A stretch of 64,000 nt of DNA from Variovorax sp. OAS795 (lineage in GTDB: Bacteria > Pseudomonadota > Gammaproteobacteria > Burkholderiales > Burkholderiaceae_C), in contig NZ_JBEPOH010000001.1 in assembly GCF_040546685.1 (NCBI RefSeq), positions 1,364,001 through 1,428,000 of the forward strand, given 5' to 3'. The notes below the pieces were generated by a model. That model was not told the DNA's origin and did no database searches. It worked only from the letters and a program-made list of their open reading frames with translations. Every line of letters begins with the position of its first letter. Position 1 is the stretch's first letter. Below, in pieces: positions 52,739 to 62,536 of this stretch. A program made the position numbers and the translations under genes.

Positions 52739-53656
52739 ATGTTCTCCCACAACAAGCGACTGCAATACACCGTCCGCGTCAGCGAGACCAATCCGGGCCT
52801 TGCCAACCTCATGCTCGAACAGTTCGGCGGCCCGCAGGGGGAGCTGGCCGCGGCCTGCCGCTATTTCACCCAGGCCGTGGGCGAGGACGACCCCGGGCGC
52901 AAGGACATGCTGTTCGACATCGCTACGGAAGAGTTGAGCCATCTCGAAGTCATCGGCACCATCGTCGCGATGCTCAACAAGGGCGCCAAGGGGCGGCTGG
53001 CCGAAGGGGTCGACGCCGAGGCGGAAGCCTTCCGCACCATCACCGGCGCGGGCAACGACAGCCATGTCACGCAGGTGCTCTATGGCGGCGGCCCCGCGCT
53101 GGTCAACTCGGCCGGCGTGCCCTGGACGGCCGCCTACATCGACACCATCGGCGAACCCACGGCCGACCTGCGCTCCAACATCGCGGCCGAGGCGCGTGCC
53201 AAGATCGTCTACGAGCGGCTGATCAACCTCACGGACGATCCGGGCGTGAAGGAGGCGCTCGGCTTCCTGATGACGCGCGAGATCGCGCACCAGAAATCGT
53301 TCGAGAAGGCGCTCTACGCCATCCAGCCGAACTTCCCGCCGGGCAAGCTGCCAGGCATGCCCGAGTTCACGAAGGTCTACTTCGACATGTCCAAGGGCGG
53401 CGAGGTGCGCGGCCCCTGGAACCAGGGCGAAAAATGGGAATACGTCGGCAAGCCCGACCAGCAGATGGCGGTGGACGGTGGCTCGGGCGAACCCTCCGTG
53501 CAGCTCACCGCGGAAGACCAGGCCGCGGTGGAAGCCATGGCCGTGCGGACGGCTTCCGACCCCACCGGCAATCCCCCGACCGGTGCCGAGCTGGGCATGT
53601 CGGACGACGCCGCCCTCGACGAGCTGGCCACGGAACTGGGCAAGCCCAAGGGCTAG
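52739..53656 (+). CDS. Manganese (non-heme) catalase
   Basis: 305 residues. Di-manganese ferritin-like catalase that removes H2O2. Ligands align with the Lactobacillus enzyme: Glu35 (QGELAAACRYF), Glu65 and His68 (ATEELSHLE), Glu151 (AAEARAKIVYERL) and His184 (REIAHQKSF). The C-terminal Pro/Gly-rich tail is longer than needed for catalysis. Strong SD AAAGGAG. Followed after 40 bp by a flavoprotein reductase, suggesting a peroxide-defence operon. Confidence 0.94.
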   Translation: MFSHNKRLQYTVRVSETNPGLANLMLEQFGGPQGELAAACRYFTQAVGEDDPGRKDMLFDIATEELSHLEVIGTIVAMLNKGAKGRLAEGVDAEAEAFRTITGAGNDSHVTQVLYGGGPALVNSAGVPWTAAYIDTIGEPTADLRSNIAAEARAKIVYERLINLTDDPGVKEALGFLMTREIAHQKSFEKALYAIQPNFPPGKLPGMPEFTKVYFDMSKGGEVRGPWNQGEKWEYVGKPDQQMAVDGGSGEPSVQLTAEDQAAVEAMAVRTASDPTGNPPTGAELGMSDDAALDELATELGKPKG

Positions 53657-53696
53657 CCCGAACTCGCGCTGCGCGCCGCCCCCAGCCGTTGTCATC

Positions 53697-54623
53697 GTGC
53701 CGACCGCACGCGAATCCCTGGCCGATGCGGTCGTCGTGGGTGGCGGCCCGGCCGGGCTCGTGGCGGCCATCTACCTGGCGCGGTTTCGCCGCTCCGTTGT
53801 GCTGGTCGATGCGGGGCAAAGCCGCATCGAGAAGATCCCGCGCTCGCACAACTATCCGGGCTTTGCAGAAGGGGTCTCCGGCGCGGAGGTGCGCGACATG
53901 CTGCGGGACCAGTTGCGCAGCTACCCGGTACGCATCGTGCACGGCTTCGTCGAGCGGGCAGCGCGAGTGCCCGACGGCTTTCGCCTGGACACCCGGGCTG
54001 GCCCGATCGAAGGCCGTCGCATGCTCCTGGCCACCGGCGTGACGGACATCCCGCCCGCCATGCCGCAGGTGCGCGACGCCCTCGATGCCGGCGTGTTGCG
54101 CTATTGCCCGGTGTGCGATGCCTACGAGGTGATCGGCAAGGCCGTGGGCGTCTATGCCAACGGCCCGGCCGGCGTGGCAGAGGCGCTCTACCTGCGCCAC
54201 TTCAGCGCCGACATCACGCTGTTCATGGCGCAGGGCAGTCCGGGTCTGCCTGCGGAGGATCGCCGCAAGCTGGCCGAGGCCGGCATCCGCTGGAACGATG
54301 CACCGGTGGACGCCATGCGCCGCGACGGCGAGCGCATCGAAGTGATGCATGCCGGCGCGCGCACGCTGTGCGACACCCTCTATTGCGCGCTCGGGGTGAC
54401 CGTGCATTCGAAGCTCGCAGAAGCGCTTGGCGCATCGGTCGACGAAACGGGTTACGTCGGCATCGACGGCCACCATGCGACCCATGTGCCCGGCCTGTAT
54501 GCGGCCGGCGACGTGTCTTCCGGGCTCAACCAGATCGTGGTGGCGATGGGCGGCGCGGCCATCGCGGCCTCGGCCATGCACCGCGAGCTCGGCCCCGCCT
54601 GGCCGGCGCGGACCGACGCATGA
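53697..54623 (+). CDS. Thioredoxin-reductase-like FAD/NAD(P) oxidoreductase
   Basis: 308 residues from GTG 53697. FAD motif AVVVGGGPAGLVAAIYLARF, redox pair Cys137-Pro-Val-Cys140 (RYCPVCDAYEV) and the FAD-binding GLYAAGDVSSGLNQ. The NAD(P) motif (VYANGPAGVAEALYL) lacks the HRRxxxR of NADPH-specific thioredoxin reductase, so cofactor and partner may differ. Located behind the Mn-catalase on the same strand. No thioredoxin gene is nearby. Confidence 0.85.
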   Translation: MPTARESLADAVVVGGGPAGLVAAIYLARFRRSVVLVDAGQSRIEKIPRSHNYPGFAEGVSGAEVRDMLRDQLRSYPVRIVHGFVERAARVPDGFRLDTRAGPIEGRRMLLATGVTDIPPAMPQVRDALDAGVLRYCPVCDAYEVIGKAVGVYANGPAGVAEALYLRHFSADITLFMAQGSPGLPAEDRRKLAEAGIRWNDAPVDAMRRDGERIEVMHAGARTLCDTLYCALGVTVHSKLAEALGASVDETGYVGIDGHHATHVPGLYAAGDVSSGLNQIVVAMGGAAIAASAMHRELGPAWPARTDA

Positions 54624-54784
54624 GTCGATGTGGGCGCAGTCCGACGAACCCTGTGGGCCTCTGCTTGCGCGGCACCCTGGACTGGCGTCGATGCTGGTCG
54701 CCCGGATCCGGTTTTCACCGGCTTTATTCCGAATGATCCACCAAGCGATTTCCCGTTGAATCCCGCACACTGAAGGAGCAACCG

Positions 54785-55966
54785 ATGCTGGCAATGAACT
54801 ACCGCGGCCCCTACCGGATCCGTGCGGTGCACAAGGTCGAGCCCGAGATCGAGCACCCCGGCGATGCCATCGTGCGCGTGACGCGCTCGTGCATCTGCGG
54901 CTCCGACCTGCACCTCTACCACGGCCTCGTGCCCGACACCCGCATCGGCTCCACCTTCGGCCACGAGTTCACCGGTGTGGTCGAGTCGGTCGGCTCGGCG
55001 GTGCAGCACCTGAAGCCGGGCGACCACGTGCTGGTGCCTTTCAACATCTTCTGCGGCAGCTGCTACTTCTGCCAGCGGGAGCTCTACGGCAACTGCCATG
55101 CGACCAACCCGGAAGCCACCGCGGTCGGCGGCATCTACGGCTACTCGCACACTGCCGGCGGCTACGACGGCGGGCAGGCCGAGTACGTGCGCGTGCCGAT
55201 GGCCGACGTGGGCCCCACGGTCATTCCGTCGGGCATGGACCTGGACGATGCGGTGCTGCTGACCGATGCATTGCCCACCGGCTACCAGGCCGCCGAGATG
55301 GGCGGCATCCGCGAGGGCGACACGGTGGTGATCTTCGGCGCGGGGCCGGTCGGCATCTTCGCGGCCAAGTCGGCCTGGCTGCTCGGCGCGGGCCGCGTGA
55401 TCGTGGTGGACCACGTCGACTACCGGCTGGAGTTCGTGCGCTCGTATGCCCAATGCGAGGTCATCGACTTCAAGCATGTCGGCGACATGGCGATCCACAT
55501 CAAGAACATGACCGACGGGCTTGGCGCCGACGTGTGCATCGACTGCGTAGGCTGCGAGGCGGCGGGCAACTTCGCCCAGACGCTGCTGGGCATCAAGCTC
55601 AAGCTGCAGGCCGGCGCGGCCACGGTGCTGCACTGGTGCATCAACTCGGTCCGCAAGGGCGGCACCGTGTCGATCGTCGGCGTCTACGGGCCCACGTTCA
55701 ATGCCGTGCCCATCGGCAACGCGGTCAACAAGGGGCTCACGCTGCGCATGAACCAGGCCAGCGTGAAGCGGCACCTGCCGCGGCTCATCGAACACATCCA
55801 GGCCGGGCGCCTCGATCCGCGCCGCGTGATCACGCACCGCATCGACCTGCGCGACGTGGCCGACGCGTATCACATCTTCTCCAGCAAGCTGGACAACTGC
55901 ATCAAGACCGTGCTGGTGCCGCCGGGGGTTGCGCAAGAAGCGACCACCGCGGCCGCAAGCCACTGA
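54785..55966 (+). CDS. Zinc-dependent alcohol dehydrogenase (glutathione-independent formaldehyde dehydrogenase group)
   Basis: 393 residues of the medium-chain dehydrogenase family. Catalytic zinc ligands CICGSDLHLYHG (Cys) and GHEFTGVVE (His, Glu); structural zinc site FCGSCYFCQRELYGNC (four Cys); Rossmann motif VVIFGAGPVGIFAAKSAWLLGA with Asp in VVDHVD favouring NAD. The length and the insert VLHWCINSVRKGGTVSI fit the Pseudomonas Fdh-like group. Good SD (GAAGGAG). Followed 16 bp later by a conserved protein of unknown function. Confidence 0.9.
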   Translation: MLAMNYRGPYRIRAVHKVEPEIEHPGDAIVRVTRSCICGSDLHLYHGLVPDTRIGSTFGHEFTGVVESVGSAVQHLKPGDHVLVPFNIFCGSCYFCQRELYGNCHATNPEATAVGGIYGYSHTAGGYDGGQAEYVRVPMADVGPTVIPSGMDLDDAVLLTDALPTGYQAAEMGGIREGDTVVIFGAGPVGIFAAKSAWLLGAGRVIVVDHVDYRLEFVRSYAQCEVIDFKHVGDMAIHIKNMTDGLGADVCIDCVGCEAAGNFAQTLLGIKLKLQAGAATVLHWCINSVRKGGTVSIVGVYGPTFNAVPIGNAVNKGLTLRMNQASVKRHLPRLIEHIQAGRLDPRRVITHRIDLRDVADAYHIFSSKLDNCIKTVLVPPGVAQEATTAAASH

Positions 55967-55982
55967 ACCCGGGAGCGAACAG

Positions 55983-56504
55983 ATGAACACACCCGCCACC
56001 TCGAACATGCGTTCGCCATCGCCGAGCCATGCGCACATCATCGGCTGGGGCGCGGACCTCGACCCCGCCGTGCGTCCCGCCTATCCCAAGGAGCGCACGC
56101 CGCCGCGCCTTCCCCATGCGGTGGAGCCGCCTCAGCAGCAGCACGCCAACGTCGAAGTTCTCCACTCGACCGAGCGCCCCGGCATCACGCCCATCTTCGG
56201 CAGCACGCTGCCGCCTTCCGGCCTGAGCGGCCGGCTGCGGCGGCTGGCTTTCCGGCACTCGGAGAACGACCTGCGGCACTGGCTCATGCTGCTCATGGCC
56301 GACCGGATTCAGATGGGCGAGGCGCTGATCGACGACATCTCGCGCGGCCATCTGCCCAACCTGTATGCGGAGATGGGCGGCCGCGCCGAGCTCAGGCACA
56401 ACCCCATGGGCGCGGCGCGCAAGGCGGCCATCGGCATCGCGGCGCTGGCACTGGTCGCGATGGCGCTCAAGCGCCGCCGGCCGCCGCGCCGCCTGCGCCG
56501 CTGA
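55983..56504 (+). CDS. Conserved protein of unknown function, C-terminal membrane helix
   Basis: 173 residues. The opening HAHIIGWGADLDPAVRPAYPKERTPPRLP, the central STERPGITPIFGSTLPPSGLSGRLRRLAFRHSENDLRHWLMLLMADR and the C-terminal helix (about 148-163) followed by KRRRPPRRLRR are, as I recall, shared by unannotated proteins in Pseudomonas and Burkholderiales. It lies 16 bp behind the zinc dehydrogenase and is probably translated from the same mRNA. It may tether a stress or redox complex to the membrane, but this is speculation. Confidence 0.75.
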   Translation: MNTPATSNMRSPSPSHAHIIGWGADLDPAVRPAYPKERTPPRLPHAVEPPQQQHANVEVLHSTERPGITPIFGSTLPPSGLSGRLRRLAFRHSENDLRHWLMLLMADRIQMGEALIDDISRGHLPNLYAEMGGRAELRHNPMGAARKAAIGIAALALVAMALKRRRPPRRLRR

Positions 56505-56512
56505 CATCGGCA

Positions 56513-57133
56513 TCACGGCGTCTCCTGGCCTTCGGCCTGGAGCTTCCAGAGCCCGGCAAACACGCCGCCGAGGGCGATGAGCTCGTCGGGCGGCCCGTCC
56601 TCGACGATGACGGGCTGGAAGGACAGCGGCCCGTCGCCGCTGTCCTTCAAGGTGCGCGCGGCCTCGTCGCAGAACTCGGCCAGCTGCGCGGGAAAGTCGC
56701 GCGAGAACATGTCGACGCCCTCGGGAACACCATAGTGGTGGAGCGTCCAGATGACCTGCAGGCCGAACTTGCGGGCCAGCGCCGCGGTGCGCGCGACGCG
56801 GGCCATTCCGGCGCCCGGTTCCGCCATGGCGCAGGCACGCCAGCCGACGCTTTCGCGGATGGTGCCGATGCCGAAGCGCGCGAGCAGCGCATAGTCTTCC
56901 TCGAGCCGTTCCCAGTGGCCGCTGCGGCGGTTCATCAGGACCTCCTCGCCGCGGCTGTTCACGTGGTCGGCGCCTTCGTAGCCTCCCATCCAGAAAGAGC
57001 GGAACAAGGGTGCGGCCGAAGCGGGCGAAGGTTCGCCGGGTTCGGGCGGGTGGGGTTCGTCGGTGTTCAAGATGGCGCTCTCGTTGGATGGCTGCCTTGC
57101 GGACACAGGGCCTCCATGCAGGGCAACGGCCAT
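56513..57133 (-). pseudogene. Truncated glycoside-hydrolase-like (TIM-barrel) protein
   Basis: 206 residues from ATG 57133, or 185 from TTG 57070, which starts just before the conserved part. [44 protein letters not shown] and [25 protein letters not shown] are the first strands of a GH-A-clan barrel. The protein then runs into DSGDGPLSFQPVIVEDGPPDELIALGG and stops, without the Asn-Glu acid/base region or nucleophile. It is probably the remnant of a ~380-residue glycosidase after an internal deletion; a functional short form cannot be excluded. Confidence 0.55.
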
Positions 57134-57318
57134 GCCTGCGCGCATGTCGGCGACATGCAGCCAACACGTCGCCAACACCGTCGCCGCCGGGCCCGTGCGC
57201 AGGACGCAGCATTTGCGGCAATTTGTGCCGCCGTGCGCACAGCGCACATCCGCCGACACGGCACGTGGGCGCGCTCTCACAAGACAACGGGCGATCGCAA
57301 GGCAGATTCGCGGCCAGC

Positions 57319-59121
57319 ATGCAACCGGAGAAGAAGACGCAACAGCCAGCGACAACCGTGCGTAGTCCCGCACGCAAGGCGCATGGCCGCACGAACCCCG
57401 CCGCTTCCGAGGTGGACCGGGTGCTTCGCGAGGTGTTCGGCCACGAGCGGTTGCGGCCCGGGCAACGCCCTGTGATCGATCGCGTGGTGGCCGGCCAATC
57501 GGCGCTCGCCGTCATGCCCACCGGCGCCGGAAAATCGCTCTGCTACCAGGTGCCCGCGGTGCTTGCGCCCGGGCAGACCGTGGTGGTCTCGCCGCTGATC
57601 GCGCTCATGAAGGACCAGTGCGAGAAGCTCGATGCGAACGGCGTGCGGGCCGTGCAGCTGAACAGCCAGTGCACCGCCGAAGAGATCGACGCCGCAGAGA
57701 AGGCCATTGCCGATGGCAGCGCGCGCGTCATCTTCAGCACGCCCGAAAGGCTGGCCGATGCCGCCTTCCTGAAGCTGCTGCAGCAGCGGCCCACGTCGCT
57801 CTTGGTGGTGGACGAGGCGCATTGCATCTCGCAATGGGGGCACGACTTCCGGCCCGCGTTCCTGGAGATCGGCGCCGCGGTGCGCGCGTTGCGCAAGCCC
57901 GTGGTGCTGGCTCTGACGGCCACCGCGAACGACGAGGTCGCCGAAGAGATCATGGAGAAGCTCGGCATTCCGCGCGCGGGCCTCATCGACACCGGCGCCT
58001 ACCGGCCCAACCTGCACTACGCCGTCGAGCCGGCCATGCGCGAGCAAGACAAGTTGCAGCGTGCGCTGGCGCTGGTCGCGGGCCTGCAGGGCAGCGGCAT
58101 CGTCTACACCGCGACGGTGAAGGCGGCCGAGGCGCTGTTCGCCGAACTGGCCGGCACCGGCGCTTCCGTCGGCCTGTACCACGGGAAGCTGCGCGCGGCC
58201 GAGCGGCGCGATGCGCAAGACGCCTTCATGGCGGGCAAGCTTCGCGTGATGGTGGCGACCAACGCGTTCGGCATGGGCATCGACAAACCGGACATCCGCT
58301 TCGTGCTGCACTACCAGATGCCCTCGAGCCTGGACGCCTACTACCAGGAGACGGGCCGCGCCGGCCGCGATGGCAAACGCGCAGATTGCGTGCTGCTCTA
58401 CCTGCGGCGCGACAAAGCCGTGCAGCAGTTCTTCTTGGCCGGATGGCTGCCCGAGGCGGCCGAATTGCGCGCACTGCAGCAGGTGCTGTCGGGTGCGCCG
58501 CCCGAGGAGCGGGCCGGGTGGCAGGCGGCGGAGCTCCAGCAGCGCGCGCACCTTCCGCGCGGCAAGCTTCGCGTGCTGCTCAGCCTGCTGCGGCAGGAGG
58601 GCCTGGTGGAGCGCGACAGCGACGGGGCGCTGCGCTGGGGCAAGAGGCCGCCGCTCGAAGATGCCGAACTCGACGCATTGCTCCAAGGCCATCGCGAAAA
58701 GCGCGAGCAGGATCGCGAAGCGCTGGAGCGCATGACCTTCTATGCGACCACCGGCATGTGCCGCTGGCAGGTGCTCCTCTCGAGCCTGGGAAGCGACGAG
58801 CTCGCGCAGCGCTGCGGTGCCTGCGACAACTGCGTGCGGCTGGCGAGGCACGAGCGCGCACGGGCCGCGCAATCGACCGTTGAAGAAGCCGATGCAGACA
58901 GGGCACCGGCCCCGCGTGAGGTCTTTGCGCGAGGCGCGTCCGTGCGCGTGCCGCGCTACGGCGTGGGCAGCGTGGCGAGCGCCGATGCGGTCTCCGTCAC
59001 GATCGAATTCGCCGATGGCAGCCAGCGTTGTTTCCAGCCCGAGTATGTGAGTCCCGTGCCCGCGCGGCGCACCCGCCGCACGGTGCAGCGTCTGGTAACA
59101 GCGCCCGCTGGCCAGCGGTGA
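57319..59121 (+). CDS. recQ: RecQ-family ATP-dependent DNA helicase
   Basis: 600 residues. Walker [13 protein letters not shown], motif II/aromatic loop [17 protein letters not shown], motif III ALTATAN, motif [18 protein letters not shown] and motif [14 protein letters not shown]. The RecQ zinc domain has [25 protein letters not shown]. The C-terminus carries a small beta-domain ([22 protein letters not shown]) in place of an HRDC domain. It unwinds DNA in recombination and fork repair. ATG 57319 (MQPEKKT). Confidence 0.92.
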   Translation: MQPEKKTQQPATTVRSPARKAHGRTNPAASEVDRVLREVFGHERLRPGQRPVIDRVVAGQSALAVMPTGAGKSLCYQVPAVLAPGQTVVVSPLIALMKDQCEKLDANGVRAVQLNSQCTAEEIDAAEKAIADGSARVIFSTPERLADAAFLKLLQQRPTSLLVVDEAHCISQWGHDFRPAFLEIGAAVRALRKPVVLALTATANDEVAEEIMEKLGIPRAGLIDTGAYRPNLHYAVEPAMREQDKLQRALALVAGLQGSGIVYTATVKAAEALFAELAGTGASVGLYHGKLRAAERRDAQDAFMAGKLRVMVATNAFGMGIDKPDIRFVLHYQMPSSLDAYYQETGRAGRDGKRADCVLLYLRRDKAVQQFFLAGWLPEAAELRALQQVLSGAPPEERAGWQAAELQQRAHLPRGKLRVLLSLLRQEGLVERDSDGALRWGKRPPLEDAELDALLQGHREKREQDREALERMTFYATTGMCRWQVLLSSLGSDELAQRCGACDNCVRLARHERARAAQSTVEEADADRAPAPREVFARGASVRVPRYGVGSVASADAVSVTIEFADGSQRCFQPEYVSPVPARRTRRTVQRLVTAPAGQR

Positions 59122-59132
59122 GAATCCATCGG

Positions 59133-60458
59133 ATGCATTCAACCAGCATCCTCTTTCCGCTCTTTCCGTATTCCCGCAGCTTCGCGCGCCTGGCATCGTC
59201 TGGCGCCGTTGCCGTGCTGTTGGCCGCCTGCGCGTCCACGCCATCCACCCCCGTCCAAACGCCGTCGGGATCGGCAACAAGCGCACGCCCTGCGCCTTCG
59301 ATGCCAGCGCAGGCGCCCGCCGGAGACGCGGCCATCGCACAGCGCTTCGCCAGCTGGGTGGCGGATTTCCGCGCCACCGCGCGAGCGCAGGGCATCAGCG
59401 AAGCAACGTTGCGAAGCGCGTTGGACCCCGTGCAGTACCTGCCGCGCGTGATCGAACTCGACCGCGCCCAGCCCGAGTTCACGCGCACGGTGTGGGACTA
59501 TCTCGACAATGCCGTCACGCCGCAGCGCATCGCGACAGGCCAGGAGAAGCTCGCGCAGGTGCGTGCCGAGGCCGATGCCGCGGCCGCGCGCTATGGCGTG
59601 CCGCCGGCCGTGGTGGTCGCCATCTGGGGCATGGAGAGCAACTACGGCGCCAACTACGGCAACACCCCGGTCATCGACGCGCTCGCAACGCTCGGCTTCG
59701 AAGGGCGCCGCGAGGAGTGGGCGCGCGGCGAGTTGATTGCCGCGCTGAAGATACTCGACAGCGGCGACATCGCGCGCGAACGCATGGTCGGCTCCTGGGC
59801 CGGCGCCATGGGCCAGACGCAGTTCCTGCCCTCCAACTTCCTCGCCTATGCGGTGGATGCCGACGGCGACGGCCGGCGCGACATCTGGGGCAGCATGCCC
59901 GACGTCGTGGCGACGACGGCGAACTTTCTTTCGCGTTCGGGCTGGCAGGCCGGCATGCCGTGGGGCGCCGAGCTGCGCTTGCCGGCGGGCTTCGACTTCG
60001 GCCGCGCCGACATGGCCGTGCGCCAGTCCAGCGCGCAATGGGCGGTCGAGGGGCTGCGCACCATCGACGGCCAGCCGCTGCCCGCGTTCGCCGATGGCAG
60101 CGTGCTGCTGCCTGCGGGCGCGCGCGGTCCGGCCTTCCTGGTCGGGCCCAACTTCCGCGCCGTGCTGCGCTACAACAACTCGATCAACTACGCACTTGCG
60201 GTGAGCCTTCTTGCGCAGCGCCTGGGCGGTGGACCCGGCGTGCAGGCGCCATGGCCGCGGGACATGGCGGCGCTGTCGCGCAGCCAGACCATCGAGCTGC
60301 AGAACGCACTCAACCAGCGCGGCTTTGCCACCGGCACGGCCGATGGCGTGATGGGGCCCGCGACGCGCGACGGGCTGCGCCGCTACCAGCGCAGCGTGGG
60401 CCTGCCCGCCGATGGGTATCCGAGCGCCGAAGTGCTGCAACGCCTGCAGCAGCCCTAG
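59133..60458 (+). CDS. Lytic murein transglycosylase, MltB family, with peptidoglycan-binding domain
   Basis: 441 residues. Lipoprotein signal with lipobox LLAAC (Cys33), a Pro/Ser linker, and the SLT_2 catalytic domain with the catalytic Glu in IWGMESNYGANYGNTPVIDALATLGFEGRREEW and MGQTQFLPSNFLAYAVDADGDGRRDIWGS. A C-terminal PG_binding_1 domain follows (LSRSQTIELQNALNQRGFATGTADGVMGPATRDGLRRYQ). Outer-membrane-anchored peptidoglycan lyase. Eleven bp after recQ. Confidence 0.92.
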   Translation: MHSTSILFPLFPYSRSFARLASSGAVAVLLAACASTPSTPVQTPSGSATSARPAPSMPAQAPAGDAAIAQRFASWVADFRATARAQGISEATLRSALDPVQYLPRVIELDRAQPEFTRTVWDYLDNAVTPQRIATGQEKLAQVRAEADAAAARYGVPPAVVVAIWGMESNYGANYGNTPVIDALATLGFEGRREEWARGELIAALKILDSGDIARERMVGSWAGAMGQTQFLPSNFLAYAVDADGDGRRDIWGSMPDVVATTANFLSRSGWQAGMPWGAELRLPAGFDFGRADMAVRQSSAQWAVEGLRTIDGQPLPAFADGSVLLPAGARGPAFLVGPNFRAVLRYNNSINYALAVSLLAQRLGGGPGVQAPWPRDMAALSRSQTIELQNALNQRGFATGTADGVMGPATRDGLRRYQRSVGLPADGYPSAEVLQRLQQP

Positions 60459-60562
60459 CAGCCGTTAAACTGGGGGCCGGGTGCGGCGCCGCTGGTCTTT
60501 CATGCGGCACCGCAGGTTCATGCGACGGTCGGGCCGCCTCGCGGAATCGTCACGCCAAGCCC

Positions 60563-61822
60563 ATGCAAGAACCCGCCGTCCAGTACATCGCCGCAGCCAT
60601 CTTCGCGGTGGCCCTCGTCCATACCTTTGCCGCCAAGCAGTTCGAGCGGCTGTCGCACCGTTTTCCCCGCCACGCCGGACTGTTCCACCTGCTCGGCGAG
60701 GTCGAGGTGGTCTTCGGGTTCTGGGCCATCGTGCTGGTGCTGGCGATGGCACTGGTGGTCGGCGGCGGCGACGCGCTCGGCTATGCGGAGTCGCGCAACT
60801 ACACCGAGCCGCTCTTCGTCTTCGTGGTGATGGTGGTGGCGGCCTCCCGGCCCGTGCTGCGCACGGTCATGTCGGGCGTGGCGATCGTCGCCCGCGCAAT
60901 GCCGCTGCCGACACCGGTTGCGGCGGCATGGCTCGGGCTCGCGGCCGTTCCGCTGCTGGGTTCCCTGGTCACCGAGCCGGCCGCCATGACGATTGCGGCG
61001 CTGATGCTCGCGCCCCGGATCTTCAGGCCGCAAGTGCCCGAGGCGGTGAAGTACCTCGCGCTGGGCGTGCTGTTCGTGAACGTGTCGATCGGCGGCACGC
61101 TCACCTCCTACGCCGCGCCGCCGGTATTGATGGTTGCGTCCACCTGGCAGTGGGACAGCGCTTTCATGCTGGCCACCTTCGGCTGGAAGGCCGCCGTCGC
61201 CGTCATCGTCAATGCCACCGTGGCAACCTTCGTATTGCGCAAGCACCTGGTCGCCGCAGCGGTCTCCCACGCAGTGCCCGACGAGGAGCCCGTGCCGGCA
61301 GCGGTGGCCCTGGTGCACCTCGTCCTGCTCGCGGGCATCGTCGTGTTCGCCCATCATCCGGTGGCCTTCCTCGGGCTGTTCCTGATGTTCCTCGGGTTCA
61401 CGCAGGCCTACGAACGCCACCAGGCACCGCTGATCATCAAGGAGGCGCTGCTGGTCGGCTTCTTCCTGGCCGGGCTGGTGGTGCTCGGCGGCATGCAGCG
61501 CTGGTGGCTGGAGCCGATCGTCTCCGGCCTGGAGCCGCTGGCGCTGTTCTTCGGCGCGCTGGGGCTCACGGCCATCACCGACAACGCGGCGCTCACCTAC
61601 CTGGGTTCGCTGATCGCGAGCATCCCGGAAGAATCGAAATACATGCTCGTGGCCGGCGCGGTGGCTGGCGGCGGGCTGACGGTGATCGCCAACGCACCCA
61701 ACCCTGCGGGCGTCGCGCTGCTGAAGCGCGGCTTCTCCGACGAGACCATCGGCGCCGGCGGACTGCTGCTGGGCGCACTCGGGCCCACGGTGGTCGCGGC
61801 GGCGGCATTCATGCTTTTGTAG
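60563..61822 (+). CDS. Putative Na+/H+ antiporter
   Basis: 419 residues, about eleven to twelve membrane helices, of the Na_H_antiport_3-type family. Conserved-looking segments: LFHLLGEVEVVFGFWAIVLVLAM, LGSLVTEPAAMTIAALMLAPRIF, GVLFVNVSIGGTLTSYAAPPVLMVA, GALGLTAITDNAALTYLGSLI and GGLTVIANAPNPAGVALLKRGF. The charged Glu/Asp in the helices (SLVTEPA, ITDNAAL) could be the ion site. Activity is inferred from family only. Monocistronic by spacing. Confidence 0.82.
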   Translation: MQEPAVQYIAAAIFAVALVHTFAAKQFERLSHRFPRHAGLFHLLGEVEVVFGFWAIVLVLAMALVVGGGDALGYAESRNYTEPLFVFVVMVVAASRPVLRTVMSGVAIVARAMPLPTPVAAAWLGLAAVPLLGSLVTEPAAMTIAALMLAPRIFRPQVPEAVKYLALGVLFVNVSIGGTLTSYAAPPVLMVASTWQWDSAFMLATFGWKAAVAVIVNATVATFVLRKHLVAAAVSHAVPDEEPVPAAVALVHLVLLAGIVVFAHHPVAFLGLFLMFLGFTQAYERHQAPLIIKEALLVGFFLAGLVVLGGMQRWWLEPIVSGLEPLALFFGALGLTAITDNAALTYLGSLIASIPEESKYMLVAGAVAGGGLTVIANAPNPAGVALLKRGFSDETIGAGGLLLGALGPTVVAAAAFMLL

Positions 61823-61907
61823 CGGCAGCCGCGCGCCGGGCGCCGAACCGAAGGAGATGACGGGAACATGCCCAGCTTCTCTCGCTTCGAAATGACTGGC
61901 AGCGGTG

Positions 61908-61936
61908 TTGACTTCGATTCCATCATGTTGGATAGT
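61908..61936 (+). promoter_or_regulatory. Sigma-70-type promoter of the XRE-cupin gene
   Basis: TTGACT (61908-61913, five of six), a 17-bp spacer and GATAGT (61931-61936, four of six). The expected start at about 61943 is only five bases before ATG 61948, and no SD is present, so the mRNA may be nearly leaderless. Confidence 0.5.
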
Positions 61937-61947
61937 CCTCCGACATC

Positions 61948-62535
61948 ATGGAAGCAAGACCACAGAGCCTGAACGATCGCATTGCGCAGCGCGTGCGCGA
62001 CCTGCGCGCGGACCGCGGCCTCTCGCTCGAAGCGCTCGCGGCGCATTGCGGTGTCAGCCGCTCGATGATCTCGCTCATCGAGCGCGGCGAAAGCAGTCCG
62101 ACGGCGGTGGTGCTCGAAAAACTCGCGACCGGACTCGGCGTTCCGCTGGCCTCGCTGTTCGAGACGCCGCAGCCCGAAGCCGGCCCGGTGGCTCGCCTGG
62201 CCGACCAGCTGCAATGGCGCGATCCGCATTCGGGCTATGTGCGCCGCAACGTCTCGCCCGGCGGCACCGCATCGCCGATCCACATCGTCGAGGTGCTGTT
62301 TCCGCCCAAGGCGCGCGTGGCCTACGAGACCGCCGCGCGGGAACCCCAGGTCCACCAGCAGGTGTGGGTGCTCGAAGGGACCATCGAGGTCACCCTCGGC
62401 GACGACCGCCACCGGCTCGGCGCGGGCGACTGCCTGGCCATGGTGCTCGACCGCCCCATGAGCTACTACAACCCCTCGCGGCAGCATGCACGCTATGCCG
62501 TCGTGATCGCAACCTTGCCCTCTTCGTGGAGATGA
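61948..62535 (+). CDS. XRE-family regulator with C-terminal cupin
   Basis: 195 residues. HTH at about 10-65 (RVRDLRADRGLSLEALAAHCGVSRSMISLIERGESSPT), cupin at about 105-185 (VHQQVWVLEGTIEVTLGDDRHRLGAGDCLAM). This class senses small ligands through the cupin and often represses itself and its neighbour. The downstream GNAT gene starts one base after the stop (TGACATG), so the pair is coupled. A promoter lies directly at the start codon. Confidence 0.92.
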   Translation: MEARPQSLNDRIAQRVRDLRADRGLSLEALAAHCGVSRSMISLIERGESSPTAVVLEKLATGLGVPLASLFETPQPEAGPVARLADQLQWRDPHSGYVRRNVSPGGTASPIHIVEVLFPPKARVAYETAAREPQVHQQVWVLEGTIEVTLGDDRHRLGAGDCLAMVLDRPMSYYNPSRQHARYAVVIATLPSSWR

Positions 62536-62536
62536 C

